A stretch of DNA of 64,000 nt from NCBI RefSeq assembly GCF_014805685.1, contig NC_060911.1, positions 5,918,712 to 5,982,711 of the forward strand. The letters run 5' to 3'. Position 1 is the first letter of the stretch. Each line of letters starts with the position of its first letter. Made by a program: the position numbers and the translations under genes. A model generated the notes under the pieces. It searched no databases. It had not been told where the DNA came from and was given only the letters and a program-made list of their open reading frames with translations. Below, one piece after another: positions 35,148-45,699 of the stretch. This stretch comes from Silurus meridionalis. Taxonomy: Eukaryota; Chordata; Actinopteri; Siluriformes; Siluridae.

Positions 35148-38105
35148 TCTTCTTCTTCTTCTTCTTCTTCTTTCGGCTGCTCCCATTAGGGGTCGCCACA
35201 GCGGATCATCCGTCTCCATACCACCCTGTCCTCTACATCTGCCTCTTTCACACCAACTACCTGCATGTCTTCCCTCACCACATCCATGAACCTCCTCCTT
35301 GGCCTTCCTCTTTTCCTCCTACCTGGTGGCTCCATCTTCAGCATTCTTCTACCAATATAATTCATGTCCCTTCTCTGCACATGTCCAAACCATCTCAATC
35401 TCGCCTCCCTCACCTTGTCACCAAAACATCCTACATGTGCTGTCCCTCTAATAAACTCATTTCTAATCTTGTCCATCCTCATCACTCCCAACGAAAACCT
35501 TAACATCTTCAGCTCTGCTACCTCCAGCTCTGCCTCCTGCCTTTTACTCAATGCCACTGTCTCTAATCCATACAACATCGCAGGTCTCACCACAGTCCTA
35601 TAAACTTTCCCTTTCATTCTTGCAGATACCCTACTATCACAAATCACTCCTGTCACTCTTCTCCACCCACTCCACCCTGCCTGCACTCTTTTCTTTACTT
35701 CTAACACACTCTCCATTACTTTGCACTGTTGACCCCAGGTACCTGAACCTCCACCTTCTCCACCTCTTCTCCTGCAACCGCATCACCCACTGCCCTCCCT
35801 CTCATTCACACACATGTACTCTGTCTTACTCCTACTGACTTTCATTCCCTTCTCTCCAGCGCATATCTCCACCTCTCCAGGCTCTTCTCAACCTGCTCTC
35901 TACTCTCACCACAAATCACAATATCATCTGCAAACATCATAGTCCAGGGAGACTCCTGTCTGACCTCGTCCGTCAACCTGTCCATCACCACTGCAAACAG
36001 GAAAGGGCTCAGGGCCGATCCTTGATGCAGTCCAACCTTCACTCTGAACCAGTCTGTCGTACCTACTGCACACTTCACTGCCGTCACACTGTCCTCATAC
36101 ATGTCCTGCACCACCCTTACATACTTCTCTGACACACCTGACTTCCTCATACAATACCACAACTCCTCTCTTGGCACTCTGTCGACGCTTTCTAAATCCA
36201 CAAATACACAATGCAATTCCTTCTGTCCTTCTCTATACTTCTCCATCAACATCCTCAAAGCAAATAAGGCATCTGTGGTGCTCTTCCTCGGCATGAAACC
36301 ATACTGTTGCTCACAGATGGTCACCTCTTCTCTCAGCCTGGCTTCCACTACTCTTTCCCATAACTTCATGGTGTGACTGATCAACTTAATTCCCCTGTAG
36401 TTACTGCAGGTCTGCACATCTCCTTATGCTTAAAGATCGGTACCAGCACACTCCTTCTCCATTCCTCAGGCATCCTCTCCCTTCCAGAATCCTGTTAAAC
36501 AATCTGGTTAAAAACTCCACTGCCATCTCTCCTAAACATCTCCACGCCTACCGGTATGTCATCTGGTCCAACCGACTTTCCATTCTTCATCCTCTTAATC
36601 GCTGCTCTCACTTCCTCCTTACTAATCCTATCTACATCCTGCTTCACCAACTCCACATCCTCCAACCTTCTCTCTCTGATTTTCCTCATTCATCAGCTGC
36701 TCAAAATACTCCCTCCACCTTCTCAACACACTCTCCTCACTAGTCAACACATTTCCTCTCCATCCTTTATTGCTCTAACTTGCAGTACATCCTTCCCAGC
36801 TCGGTCCCTCTGCCTGGCCAATCGGTATAACTCCTTTTCTCCTTCCTTAGTGTCCAACCTCTTATACAGCTCCTCATATGCCTTTTCCTTGGCTTTCGCC
36901 ACATCCCTTTTACCTGCTGCCGCATCTCCTTGTACTCCTGCCTACTTTTCTCATCACTCTGTCGATCCCACTTCTGTTTTGCCAACCTCTTTCCCCTAAT
37001 GCTCTCCTGCACTTCCTCATTCCACCACCACGTCTCCTTGTCTTGCTTTCTATTTCCAGATGTCACACCAAGTACTTTTCTAGCTGCCTCCCTCATCACT
37101 CCTGCAGTAGTTCCCAATCATCCGCACCTCTTCACCACCACCGAGCCCCTGTCTGACCTCTTCCCTGAACCTCACACTACACTCTTCCTCCTTCAGTTTC
37201 CACCATCTTATTCTTCTTTCAATCCTTACATTCCTCCTCTTCTTCTTCGCCTCCAAAACCATCCTACAGACCACCATCCGATGCTGTCTAGCTACACTGT
37301 CCCCGCCAACACCTTACAGTCTCCAATCTCCTTCAGGTTGCATCTCCTGCATAGCACATAGTCCACCTGTGTGCACCTTCCTCCACTCTTATACGCCACC
37401 CTATGATCCTCCTTCTTCTTAAAATACGTGTTCACCACTGCCATTTCCATCCTTTTAGCAAAATCTACCACCATCTGCCCTTCCACATTCCTCTCCTTAA
37501 AACCATACCTACCCATCACCTCCTCATCACCTCTGTTCCTTCACCTACATGCCCATTAAAGTCTGCCCCAATCACCAATCGTTCTTTCCTAGGTACACCA
37601 TCTACCACGTCATCTAATTCACTCCAGAATCTTTCCTTTTCCTCCATCTCACAGCCAACTTGTGGAGCATAGGCACTGATGACATTTATCATCATCCTTC
37701 AACTTCCACCTTCACGATCATTACCCTATCAGAAACTCTCTCACCTCCACTACACTCTTACTGTACTCTTCCTTCAGAATCACCCCTACACCATTTCTCT
37801 TCCCATCCACACCATGATAAAACAGTTTAAATCCACCTCCAATGTTCCTGGCCTTACTCCTTCTCCTCCTTCGGCCAACAGTAGCCCAATTTCCACTGGT
37901 ACCCTGTCGGCTAACGATACCTGTGGCGGTCGTTGTTAACCCGGGCCTCGACCGATCCGGTATGAAATTCTCATTTGTGATCCGCATATTTGATTTGGCA
38001 CATGTTTTACGCTGGATGCCCTTCCTAACGCAACCCTCCCCATTTACCCGGGCTTGGGACCGGCACTAAGAGTGCACTGGCTTGTGCCCCCCTAATGGCT
38101 GGGTT
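35148..38105 (-). mobile_element. RTE-type LINE, near full length, inactivated
   Basis: About 2.96 kb on the minus strand. From its 5' end (right): endonuclease-like part (37721-37987 and 37292-37519, with 'VDYVLCRRCN'), linker (36767-37117), reverse transcriptase at 35842-36417 (GFMPRKSTTDALF, HQGSALSPFLFAVVMDRL, catalytic FADD in MMFADDIVICGES), and a C-terminal region at 35186-35716 ending GRPRRRFMDVVREDMQV. The 3' end is ...acccctaatgggagcagccg plus a (GAA)n tail (35148-35171), as RTE elements have. A perfect 14-bp target duplication flanks it. Several frameshifts separate the pieces, so no full polyprotein is made. It resembles the 'craniofacial development protein 2-like' entries common in fish annotation. 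The plus-strand frames over it are antisense. Confidence 0.9.
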
Positions 38106-38119
38106 ATGGATTAGTAACT
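38106..38119. repeat. Right target-site duplication of RTE element
   Basis: ATGGATTAGTAACT, identical to 35134-35147. Confidence 0.85.
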
Positions 38120-38658
38120 GTAATTTCTTAAAAATAATTTATAGAATTATTTACAGTGTAAACAGTACGGTCATGCCGGAGCAAAATACCCATTTCCTTG
38201 TTTTTTTTCCCCTAAATCATTGTTTTGAGAATTTCAATTTATTACTGTTAACTTATCTTATTTTTTATGTTACACCAGCTATGTGTAAACAGCACAATAA
38301 TACATTACTATTGTTAAAACATGCAAAAGATCAGGTGATTTATTTCTATCGTAATGCCTATATATATATATATATAACAATTTAAATTTTTTTATTAAGA
38401 TTAAGAATGATTGTCACAGCAATAACAAATATTTACAAACTGCACACGGCACACAAATAGGTTCATTTTTTTAATGTTTTGACAATATTTTACAGAAAAG
38501 TTCAGGTGCAAAAAATATCAGTTCTTTTTTTAATCTTAAGACAATCAAATTAGACAATTACATTTGTAAAATTTGCAATAAAATGTATCTCTCTAAGTGG
38601 AGAGATCATTCTATTGTGTGCATAAAAAAACCCAAAATGAAATATTTATATTATTAAA

Positions 38659-38741
<83 letters not shown>

Positions 38742-39031
38742 CCACATATATACACATTCTTCCATATGGACAAATTTTCTCATCTTATCAAGTCAGGGCA
38801 AACTATTGAGTAGGCACCAATCAAAGGCCACATTTTTATTACTTCTTTATGTATACCTTCTTTATAGCTATAGTATAATTATGATGACCAAATGCAGATA
38901 ATTTATACACAGCATTTAGATTTTTTATAGAAATGTTTGATATGTGTTATTAAAAAATTATCATATTGCCAGTCATATACAGATTATGAAAGGGCTTGCT
39001 ATGGTTACTTCATTAAAGAGTTATACAGAGT
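38120..39031. other. Spacer with (TA)n array
   Basis: AT-rich. The (TA)n array at about 38660-38737 and a short one at about 38356-38376 are the only structures. This is the 3' flank of the CARD gene. Confidence 0.5.
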
Positions 39032-42000
39032 TCAGTTGAACAAGTTTTTGTTTGCATTTTTAGTGTAGCTGTTGTTGTTCAGTTGTTCCCATTGTTCTGT
39101 CTTTCTTTGCTCTTCTCTTTCGGTGAGAAAGTGAGAATTTTCATCCTCCTTTGTTTCATCCAAATTTCTCCATAATATTTTGAGTTCTTTTTTCAATTCA
39201 AAGATCTGCTTCCTCTCCTGATCCATCTCAGCTTTTTGTTTTTTAACAAGGTCCCACTCTCTCCTCAGCTCCTCCTTCTCTTTTTCCACTTGCTTTTCTT
39301 TGAGTTTCAGCTCTCTCCACCTTTCTTCTAGATTTTCCTTATGTATTAGATTTTCTTTGTTCAATTCACACATCTGAAGCACCCTGTCTTTTTCTGAAGG
39401 GAAAAACAGACAAGAACTTGAGAGAATAGTCAAATATAATTACATTAAACACAGAGCAAAGTCAAGGGTTTTAATATGGAAAAATAACTAATAAATACAC
39501 TTTTTTACTCCAGATTTCTTTGTGTGAATCTGTTTTTTTTTTTACTGATAAGCCATAAACAAAAAGCTGGTCACTAAATAAACCAGTGTTCATAACTGTT
39601 TTACAAGTCCAGCAATTGATAGTTGTTACACGGTGACTCACCTAGCTCACGGTAAAGTAAAGGCTCACAGTAGAAAAGTGAGTTGTAGAACCCATCAGTC
39701 ACTTTCACCCCATGCTGCTCCAAAACTGTAAACATGGTGAGCATCCTGGCCTCGCTTCCTTCATTTTCACACACCTGGAAGTATTCTTCTTCTGTGATCA
39801 GGTCCTGGGAGAACATTAGGTTGGCCACTGGCTCCACTTGCTTTACTGATTGAATGAGCTTCTGTTTCACTGCTTGCACATATAGAGCATGCTCTGAAAG
39901 AAGAAAAAGCAGCATGTAAGTGATATTTACCAATCTACTTGAGAAAATGTTTAAACTGAGCCTGCTGTAACTGTGCTACCAGCATTCCTTTCTCTTTTTT
40001 ATTAAATGATACCATATACTGTATAGTACCAGTCAACATTTGGCCACACCTTCTTGTTTATTTTTTTTTCTTTATTTTAATAATTGTCAACATTGTACAG
40101 TAATACTGACAAAACATCCCAATTATGAAAAAACACATACGGAAGTATGTAATAAACAAAAACTGTTAAACAACCCAGACTATGTTTTATATTTTAGATT
40201 GTCCAAAGTAGCTAGTTTGATGAGAGCTTTGTTAAAATCATGGTATTCTCTCATCAAATTCACAAAGCAGTCACCTGGTTTGCCTAGGGGGAGTGGTAGC
40301 TCCAGCGGTTAAGGCGCTGGGTTACCGATCGGAAGGTCGGGGGTTCAAGCCCCGGTATCGCCAAGCTTCCACTCTTGGGCCCTTGAGCAAGGCCCTTAAC
40401 CCTCTATGCTCCAGGGGCGCCGTATCATGGCTGACCCTGCGCTCTGACCCCAGCTCCTAAGCAAGCTGGGATATGCGAAGAACAAATTTCACTGTGCTGT
40501 AATGTATATGTGACAAATAAAGGCTATTCTCTATTCTATTGTCAAGAGTTCATTTGTGATTTCTTGCCTTCTTAAAGTGTTTTAGACCATAAATTGTCTT
40601 GAGCAGAGGAAAGGGTGAGTACAGAGTGAATAGCCCTAATGGTGCTACCACAATTACTATACAAATTCATATCATGGCAAGAAACACTCAGTTAAGTAAA
40701 ATACAGTTCATTATTACTTCAATAAATGCAGGTCAGTTTTTAGAAAACATCTCAATAAATTTTAATGTATCCCCAAATGCAGTCACCAAAACTATTAAAC
40801 ACTATGATGATACAGGTTCTCATAAGGACCATCCAAGGAACGCAAGATCAAGAGCAAATGTTTTTGGTTCTACCCACAGTGTTTTGTTAGACGTACAGTG
40901 GGTGAACAGATGGTTCCTGAATGTGTGGTTTGTCACCGTGAACCATGAATTAGAAGGTGTGATGGTGTGGGGATGCTTTGCTAGTGTCACTGTTGGTTAG
41001 TTAGTCATAAATGAGGGCACACTTAACTAGAATTTCTACCACAGCATTTTGCAGCAACATGCCATTTCATCTCGTTTGCACTTAGTGGGACCAACATTTG
41101 TCAAGTCAAGTCAAAGCAGCTTTACAGAATTTAACAGTTAAGGTGAATGATGTGTATTTATCACTGATGAGCAGCCGTGGTGAATGTGTTTTTCCTTAAA
41201 AACTCCCTTAGATGTTATGAGGAAGAAACCTTGAGAGGAACCAGACTCAAAAGGGAACCCATCCTCATTTGGGTGACATCAAGAGTGTGATTATAGTCTT
41301 TAAACAAAACAGAACACTGGAGAGTGAGAACTAACATGAGCACTGGACTGTAAGATTATGAGTGATGTCCTTTCTACAGTCTTATACAATCATTTGTGGT
41401 TATAAAACCAGGCGCTACTGAGCAACTCATAAAATAGCTCAACATTTGCGATCATCACAGATCCAACACCAGCTCCTCCATGCCAGATGAAGTTGAGATT
41501 TGTATTCCAACAGGACATGTAAGAGCTACTTGTTCAAGAAGCAAATAGGTAAGTGTGTGGTTTAAAAAGCAACGTTTGTCTGTTTGGGTGTGTCTGAGTG
41601 TGATGTATGAAAAAAAAAAGAATTTGCGTAGTTGATAGCAGGTATGAACAGAATGTTCCGGAAATTCTAATCAGATTAACCAGGACGGAAATAGACAGTA
41701 TTTACAATGCATGCAGTACATACCAATCTGCAAGGTAAGCTCAGGCTCATGTTCTTGTAGTAGTCTGTAAAGGGCATCTCTCCCCTGTTGTCCTTTGCTA
41801 GACAAAGCATGAAAGATCTGCTTCATTTTATCCTGGGAGCTTGGAGCTGCTGCAATGATCCTATATTTGTCCTCATTCAGTAGACCCTGGTTCATCAATC
41901 CTCTACATATCCGCCGTGTTTCGTTCACACTCTCAACCAGATCATCCATACATCTCATTACCAAATCTGCACACATAGAGTAACACATTGTAAGTGGAGT

Positions 42001-44082
42001 ACAGCCTATACACAGTACATCCTTCATAAGACTTAATTAACCAAGTAGGATGAAAGAGGGTATAGAACTTGTGTTAGGGCACATAAGGTCAACCCAAAGT
42101 AAAAATGTAGTCTCAGTTCAGTCAATATTAAAACGGCCAATTATTTCATTTTTAATACACATTGAAGAGTGAATTAAAAGACGAATATGAGCATATAGTT
42201 CTGATGGATCAACATTTTTTGCTCTCAGTTTCTAGTGAAAGGAATTTTTAATACTACAGCAAACAAAGACACAATTGTGCTTTTTACTTTCGATTATTTT
42301 ACGACAATTGTTATACTGTACATGTATCAGCACCTGCTAATTAAATTCAATCCAAATAGTTAATAAGTAATTCTATGTACATGCAACATGTTTTGGAGTA
42401 ACCATTTGAGTTTAAGACCTTTTTATAGATACCAGGACGTATTACTAGCACAAAGGATTCTGACAATCACGTAACAAATACAAGAAAATTAATTCAGAGG
42501 ACAGGGAGTCAGAAGGAATGGCTAACTATTAGGTCTTTTTGTTTGTTAGGCTTTTTTTTTATATCTATCTTTTGCCATTAAACTGATTTTCCTGCTCTGC
42601 TTTCTAAACTTTTCATAACTGTTCATATCTGAGCAGAAGTCAATTATCAAAAGCATTGCTTTTATAACAACTTTCTTTCCGTTTTTGCTACCTTTCCTCT
42701 TTTAAACCCACTAGATTTCACCATTTTGTCCCTGTGTCCCTAATTTGTTATCAATTGCTTCAACCTGTGTTCAATAATTTTTAGAAACTCTTTTTGTTTT
42801 TGAGTGTTTTTTTGCTTTGCTCTGTTTTTCAAAGAAGACTTTGTTTGGCATGGATTGTTTTTGTCACTTTTCTAGAGTAAGACTTTTGCCTGAGGTTTTG
42901 AGAATAGTTTATAATTTTTCTCTTCTTGAGCTGTGGATTTGTTTTTGCTCTTTCCTAGAAAAGACTTGTTTACCTTTACATTGACGGCATTTAGCATACG
43001 CCCTTGTCTAGAGTGACGAACAAAAGTGCTTTGAGTCTTAATGAATAAATCTACACTGGTACGCAAGATTACAAATTGAAGGTATATTTGTTTGAATTTA
43101 CATTGTTTGAGTAATTCAAAAAGTATTTCTGGTCTTATTTTGTGGTTTTTCTACTCTTTGCCCCTTTTTGTAATTTTTTGTTTCGCTTTACTTTTTCAGG
43201 GATTTTTTTACTTTTTAATTAAAAATATAACTTTGAACACATTTAAGCTTCTCTGTGCAGTGAGGTTCACACACGTGCATTTTATACTACAATTTTAATG
43301 ATATTTCTATTGTGTCTGCAGTTAAATAATATAGTAGAGCAAATGGTCTTAAATGAAATATGTTAAAAACTTTAAGAACAAAAAAATGTATTTCCATGGA
43401 ACATTGTGAAGACAGAATATATATACTGGCTATAGTTATTTATGATTTTAATTTCCTTGATTCCAATTTTGTTTTGTTATGCATCAGCAAGTACATTGTC
43501 AGTCATGTTCTGGATTGCTGCCAGCCTGAAACATTTTGTACATTCTGTATTCTTTCACAATGCACTATGCTTTCTTTCTTCCTTATTGCCATTTAACTAT
43601 GACTGATTAAATCTCTGTTGTATTTTTTGCACTGTAGTCACAGTATGATATAGTTAGAATAAAAAAAGAAAAATGGATTAAGAAATTGTGACTTTAAATC
43701 CCAGCACCACCAAGTCACCAATGATGAGGCCCTTATTTTAAACTGCTCAGTAAATTATTAATAATTGACTGTTTTTTTGGAGATAAGTGTCTACAAAAGA
43801 AATAAATGTAAATGTACTAGTCTATTTATTAAGACATACAAACTATTATTTAAACCTCTGAATGTCACCCAGGCTTTTGGGTGACAATCAACTGTTGTGC
43901 CAAGTTGAGGTAAATAATCTTTCCTAGAATTACTTTAATGAACATCTAAAATAAATATGTAAGTGCTTAAAGAAACTAGTTGAAACTGTTTAGATAAGAT
44001 AAGATTTGTTTTACGTCAGAAATCAGAGAAACTATCTACTTATCTTACCTTGAGGACCTGCCATGCTCATTTCTGGATACAT
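39032..44082 (-). CDS. Tandem-CARD, coiled-coil protein (putative innate-immune adaptor)
   Basis: Four coding exons on the minus strand: 44082-44049, 41966-41724, 39893-39642 and 39393-39032. Total 891 nt, 296 residues, every junction in phase 1. Residues 1-11 (MYPEMSMAGPQ) are a short leader. CARD 1, about 12-92, carries 'GLMNQGLLNEDKYRII', 'SSQDKMKQIF' and 'DALYRLLQEHEPEL'. CARD 2, about 93-176, carries 'VANLMFSQDLITEEEYFQV' and 'FYNSLFYCEPLLYRELG'. Residues about 177-265 are a highly charged coiled coil (EERWRELKLKEKQVEKEKEE), then a polar tail. No NACHT, caspase, kinase or membrane segment is present. CARDs pair with other CARDs in inflammasome, NOD/RIPK2 or caspase signalling, so an oligomerising adaptor or decoy is likely (inference). 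The start is supported by a good acceptor (acccaacag) five bases before the ATG. I do not recognise a named orthologue. Confidence 0.82.
40287..40540 (+). mobile_element. tRNA-derived SINE
   Basis: The head has RNA polymerase III boxes: A box TAGCTCCAGCGG at 40297-40308 and B box GGTTCAAGCC at 40342-40351, about 33 bp apart, in a tRNA-like sequence. A unique body follows ('cttgagcaaggcccttaaccc', 'gaagaacaaatttcactgtgc') and then a short-repeat tail (ctattctctattctatt). It is inserted in the Tc1 relic. Confidence 0.8.
41102..41497 (+). mobile_element. Interspersed repeat nested in Tc1 relic
   Basis: A non-coding teleost repeat ('caagtcaagtcaaagcagc', 'gaggaagaaaccttgagagg', 'ctcatttgggtgac') flanked by ATTTGT at 41096-41101 and 41498-41503. 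Removing it and one ATTTGT rejoins the Tc1 transposase sequence, so it is a real secondary insertion. Class unknown. Confidence 0.65.
42980..43085. repeat. Fish interspersed repeat fragment
   Basis: 'ggcatttagcatacgcccttg', 'ctacactggtacgcaagattac'. Same family as 11104-11230. It lies in coding intron 1 of the CARD gene. Confidence 0.55.
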
Positions 44083-44233
44083 GATAACTGTTGGGTTAGA
44101 CACAAGAAAGTACATCATATCATTGTTATATGCAAATAATGTACAGGTACAGTATTTCATCACATGCCATATTTTATAACATATAAACGGTTTATCTGAG
44201 TAATCAGATGACAAACATACAAGCATCAATTCA

Positions 44234-44237
<4 letters not shown>

Positions 44238-44294
<57 letters not shown>
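44238..44294. repeat. (AC)n microsatellite
   Basis: About 28 AC units, about 150 bp upstream of the CARD gene's start codon exon, within its 5' UTR intron. Confidence 0.95.
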
Positions 44295-44299
<5 letters not shown>

Positions 44300-44349
44300 T
44301 TTCTATTTGTGTGTAAAGTAAAAACACTTGTAAATGTGATGATAGCAGA

Positions 44350-45105
44350 GGTGAGAATTATTAATTAAAAAAAGTAAATGTACAAATACTTAATTACTGT
44401 AATTTTTTTTCCGGTGTCAGTACTATTACTTACTATTTACTTACATATTTTTCACACAAATTTTACTTTTACTCTACATTATTTACATCTTCATTTTTCT
44501 CTACATTCTTACATTTTCAAACCAGGCTCGTTACTTTAGTTTTAATCTATTTGGTGACATGATCAATATTTTCTTTTCTTATTGCGCACCGTTTTCAGCC
44601 CATCAAACTATTTCTTGTCATTGTGTTTCTTTTTTAACATTTCACTGGGGTATCATTTCCAGGCTGTCATGCACCACAGACATTGCCTAGCCTATGAAGC
44701 TATCAATGAACAAGGCAGAAGGCAGCAAGAAATATGGGGTTAACCTGGATGAACCAGAATGAGTCAGCGACGTAAACATGACTGAGAACCGAGATTTTCC
44801 TGATCATCAGATTATCATCTTTTCTCTGATTGTGTTCTATATGGAGGTTGTTCAGCCAGGATACATTCATTAGATAAAAACTTTTGAAATTCGTTTGTAT
44901 GAATATATTAATATGATATGAAATCCAGTCACAACAGTTAAAAGAGATAGTAGTTGTCAGAGCCCAAACCTCTTTACTTAAACTTAACTTGAGTGAAAAA
45001 GTGCAGTCAGTACTTCATTTTTTACCAGAGTCCTTTAAAACATAACCATCTGTACTTCTACTTGAGTGAAGGATGTGTGTATTTTTGCCATCTTTAGATT
45101 ATATT
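44350..45105. mobile_element. Possible hAT-like non-autonomous element
   Basis: Rich in 'tactt'-type words near both ends ('gtaaatgtacaaatactt', 'gtacttctacttgagtgaag'). The right edge reads 'gtgtgtatttttgccatct', a phrase I associate with a common fish DNA-transposon end. The left end does not form a clear inverted match, so class and limits are tentative. Confidence 0.35.
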
Positions 45106-45413
45106 TGTAATATCCAGTACATTCAGCTGATGTAGGACTCAACTGAGAAGATGGGTAAGTGTGTTCCTAATGGAGCCACTAAGCAGCAGGGTTAGTTTGA
45201 TTACAGTAGCTTACATAGATTCAAACAGTTCAAATCAGTGAACTAATAAATCCCCAAATTTTTTTAAAATATAGAAAGTCATGGTCAGCTGAGGTGAACA
45301 TACAGACTATTTAAAATCTAGTATAAATAATACTATTTATCTTAATGCTTAAGAAATTAATTCAGTAGGTTTGCAGCATTATGGAGGGAGGAAGAGGGAT
45401 AGAGAGAGAAAAA

Positions 45414-45421
<8 letters not shown>

Positions 45422-45465
<44 letters not shown>
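45422..45465. repeat. (GA)n microsatellite
   Basis: About 22 GA units, 85 bp downstream (on the minus strand) of the predicted first exon of the CARD gene. Confidence 0.95.
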
Positions 45466-45467
<2 letters not shown>

Positions 45468-45549
45468 TTTTTTCATTTAAAATGTACAAGCCTCAGTATG
45501 ATAGAATTAGATTTTATCAGTATGACTGAATTTATATAATAATTCTTAC

Positions 45550-45592
45550 CCTGAACTGTTCTGTCTGCTGAGTGTTGGTGTTTCTGAGCATG
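45550..45592 (-). other. Putative non-coding first exon of CARD gene
   Basis: On the minus strand ...cagttcagg|gtaagaa is a strong donor at 45550/45549. It would join to the acceptor at 44088 that precedes the ATG exon. The 5' limit is estimated from a TATA-like box about 30 bp upstream. Confidence 0.4.
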
Positions 45593-45616
45593 CTTTGTTT
45601 TCTGTTGTATGCCTGG

Positions 45617-45623
45617 CTTATAT
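45617..45623 (-). promoter_or_regulatory. TATA-like box for CARD gene
   Basis: The minus strand reads CATATAAGCC, about 30 bp before the proposed first exon. Predicted only from sequence and spacing. Confidence 0.35.
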
Positions 45624-45699
45624 GGGTAGGTACAGTGGGCAGGTACATTCTCAGCGTGATGTCATTACCTTACATTACCGCTCTACAATCTGTACAAGA

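Larger units (their letters stand above)
40025..41555 (+). mobile_element. Tc1-like transposon relic, itself interrupted
   Basis: The left end near 40025 reads 'agtaccagtcaacatttggcc', a degraded form of a fish Tc1 terminal repeat. Plus-strand transposase remnants follow: the helix-turn-helix part at about 40680-40870 (ISINFNVSPNAVTKTIKHYDDTG), then 'GVMVWGCFAS' at about 40958-40987, then 'aacaggaca...gagctacttgttcaag' at about 41509-41540. A SINE (40287-40540) and a second repeat (41102-41497) lie inside. No right terminal repeat was found. It occupies most of coding intron 2 of the CARD gene. Confidence 0.7.

Noticed and set aside
40287..40360. A tRNA gene (good A and B boxes)
   Set aside because: The boxes head a longer sequence with a SINE body and a short-repeat tail, and the 3' part does not close a tRNA acceptor stem.
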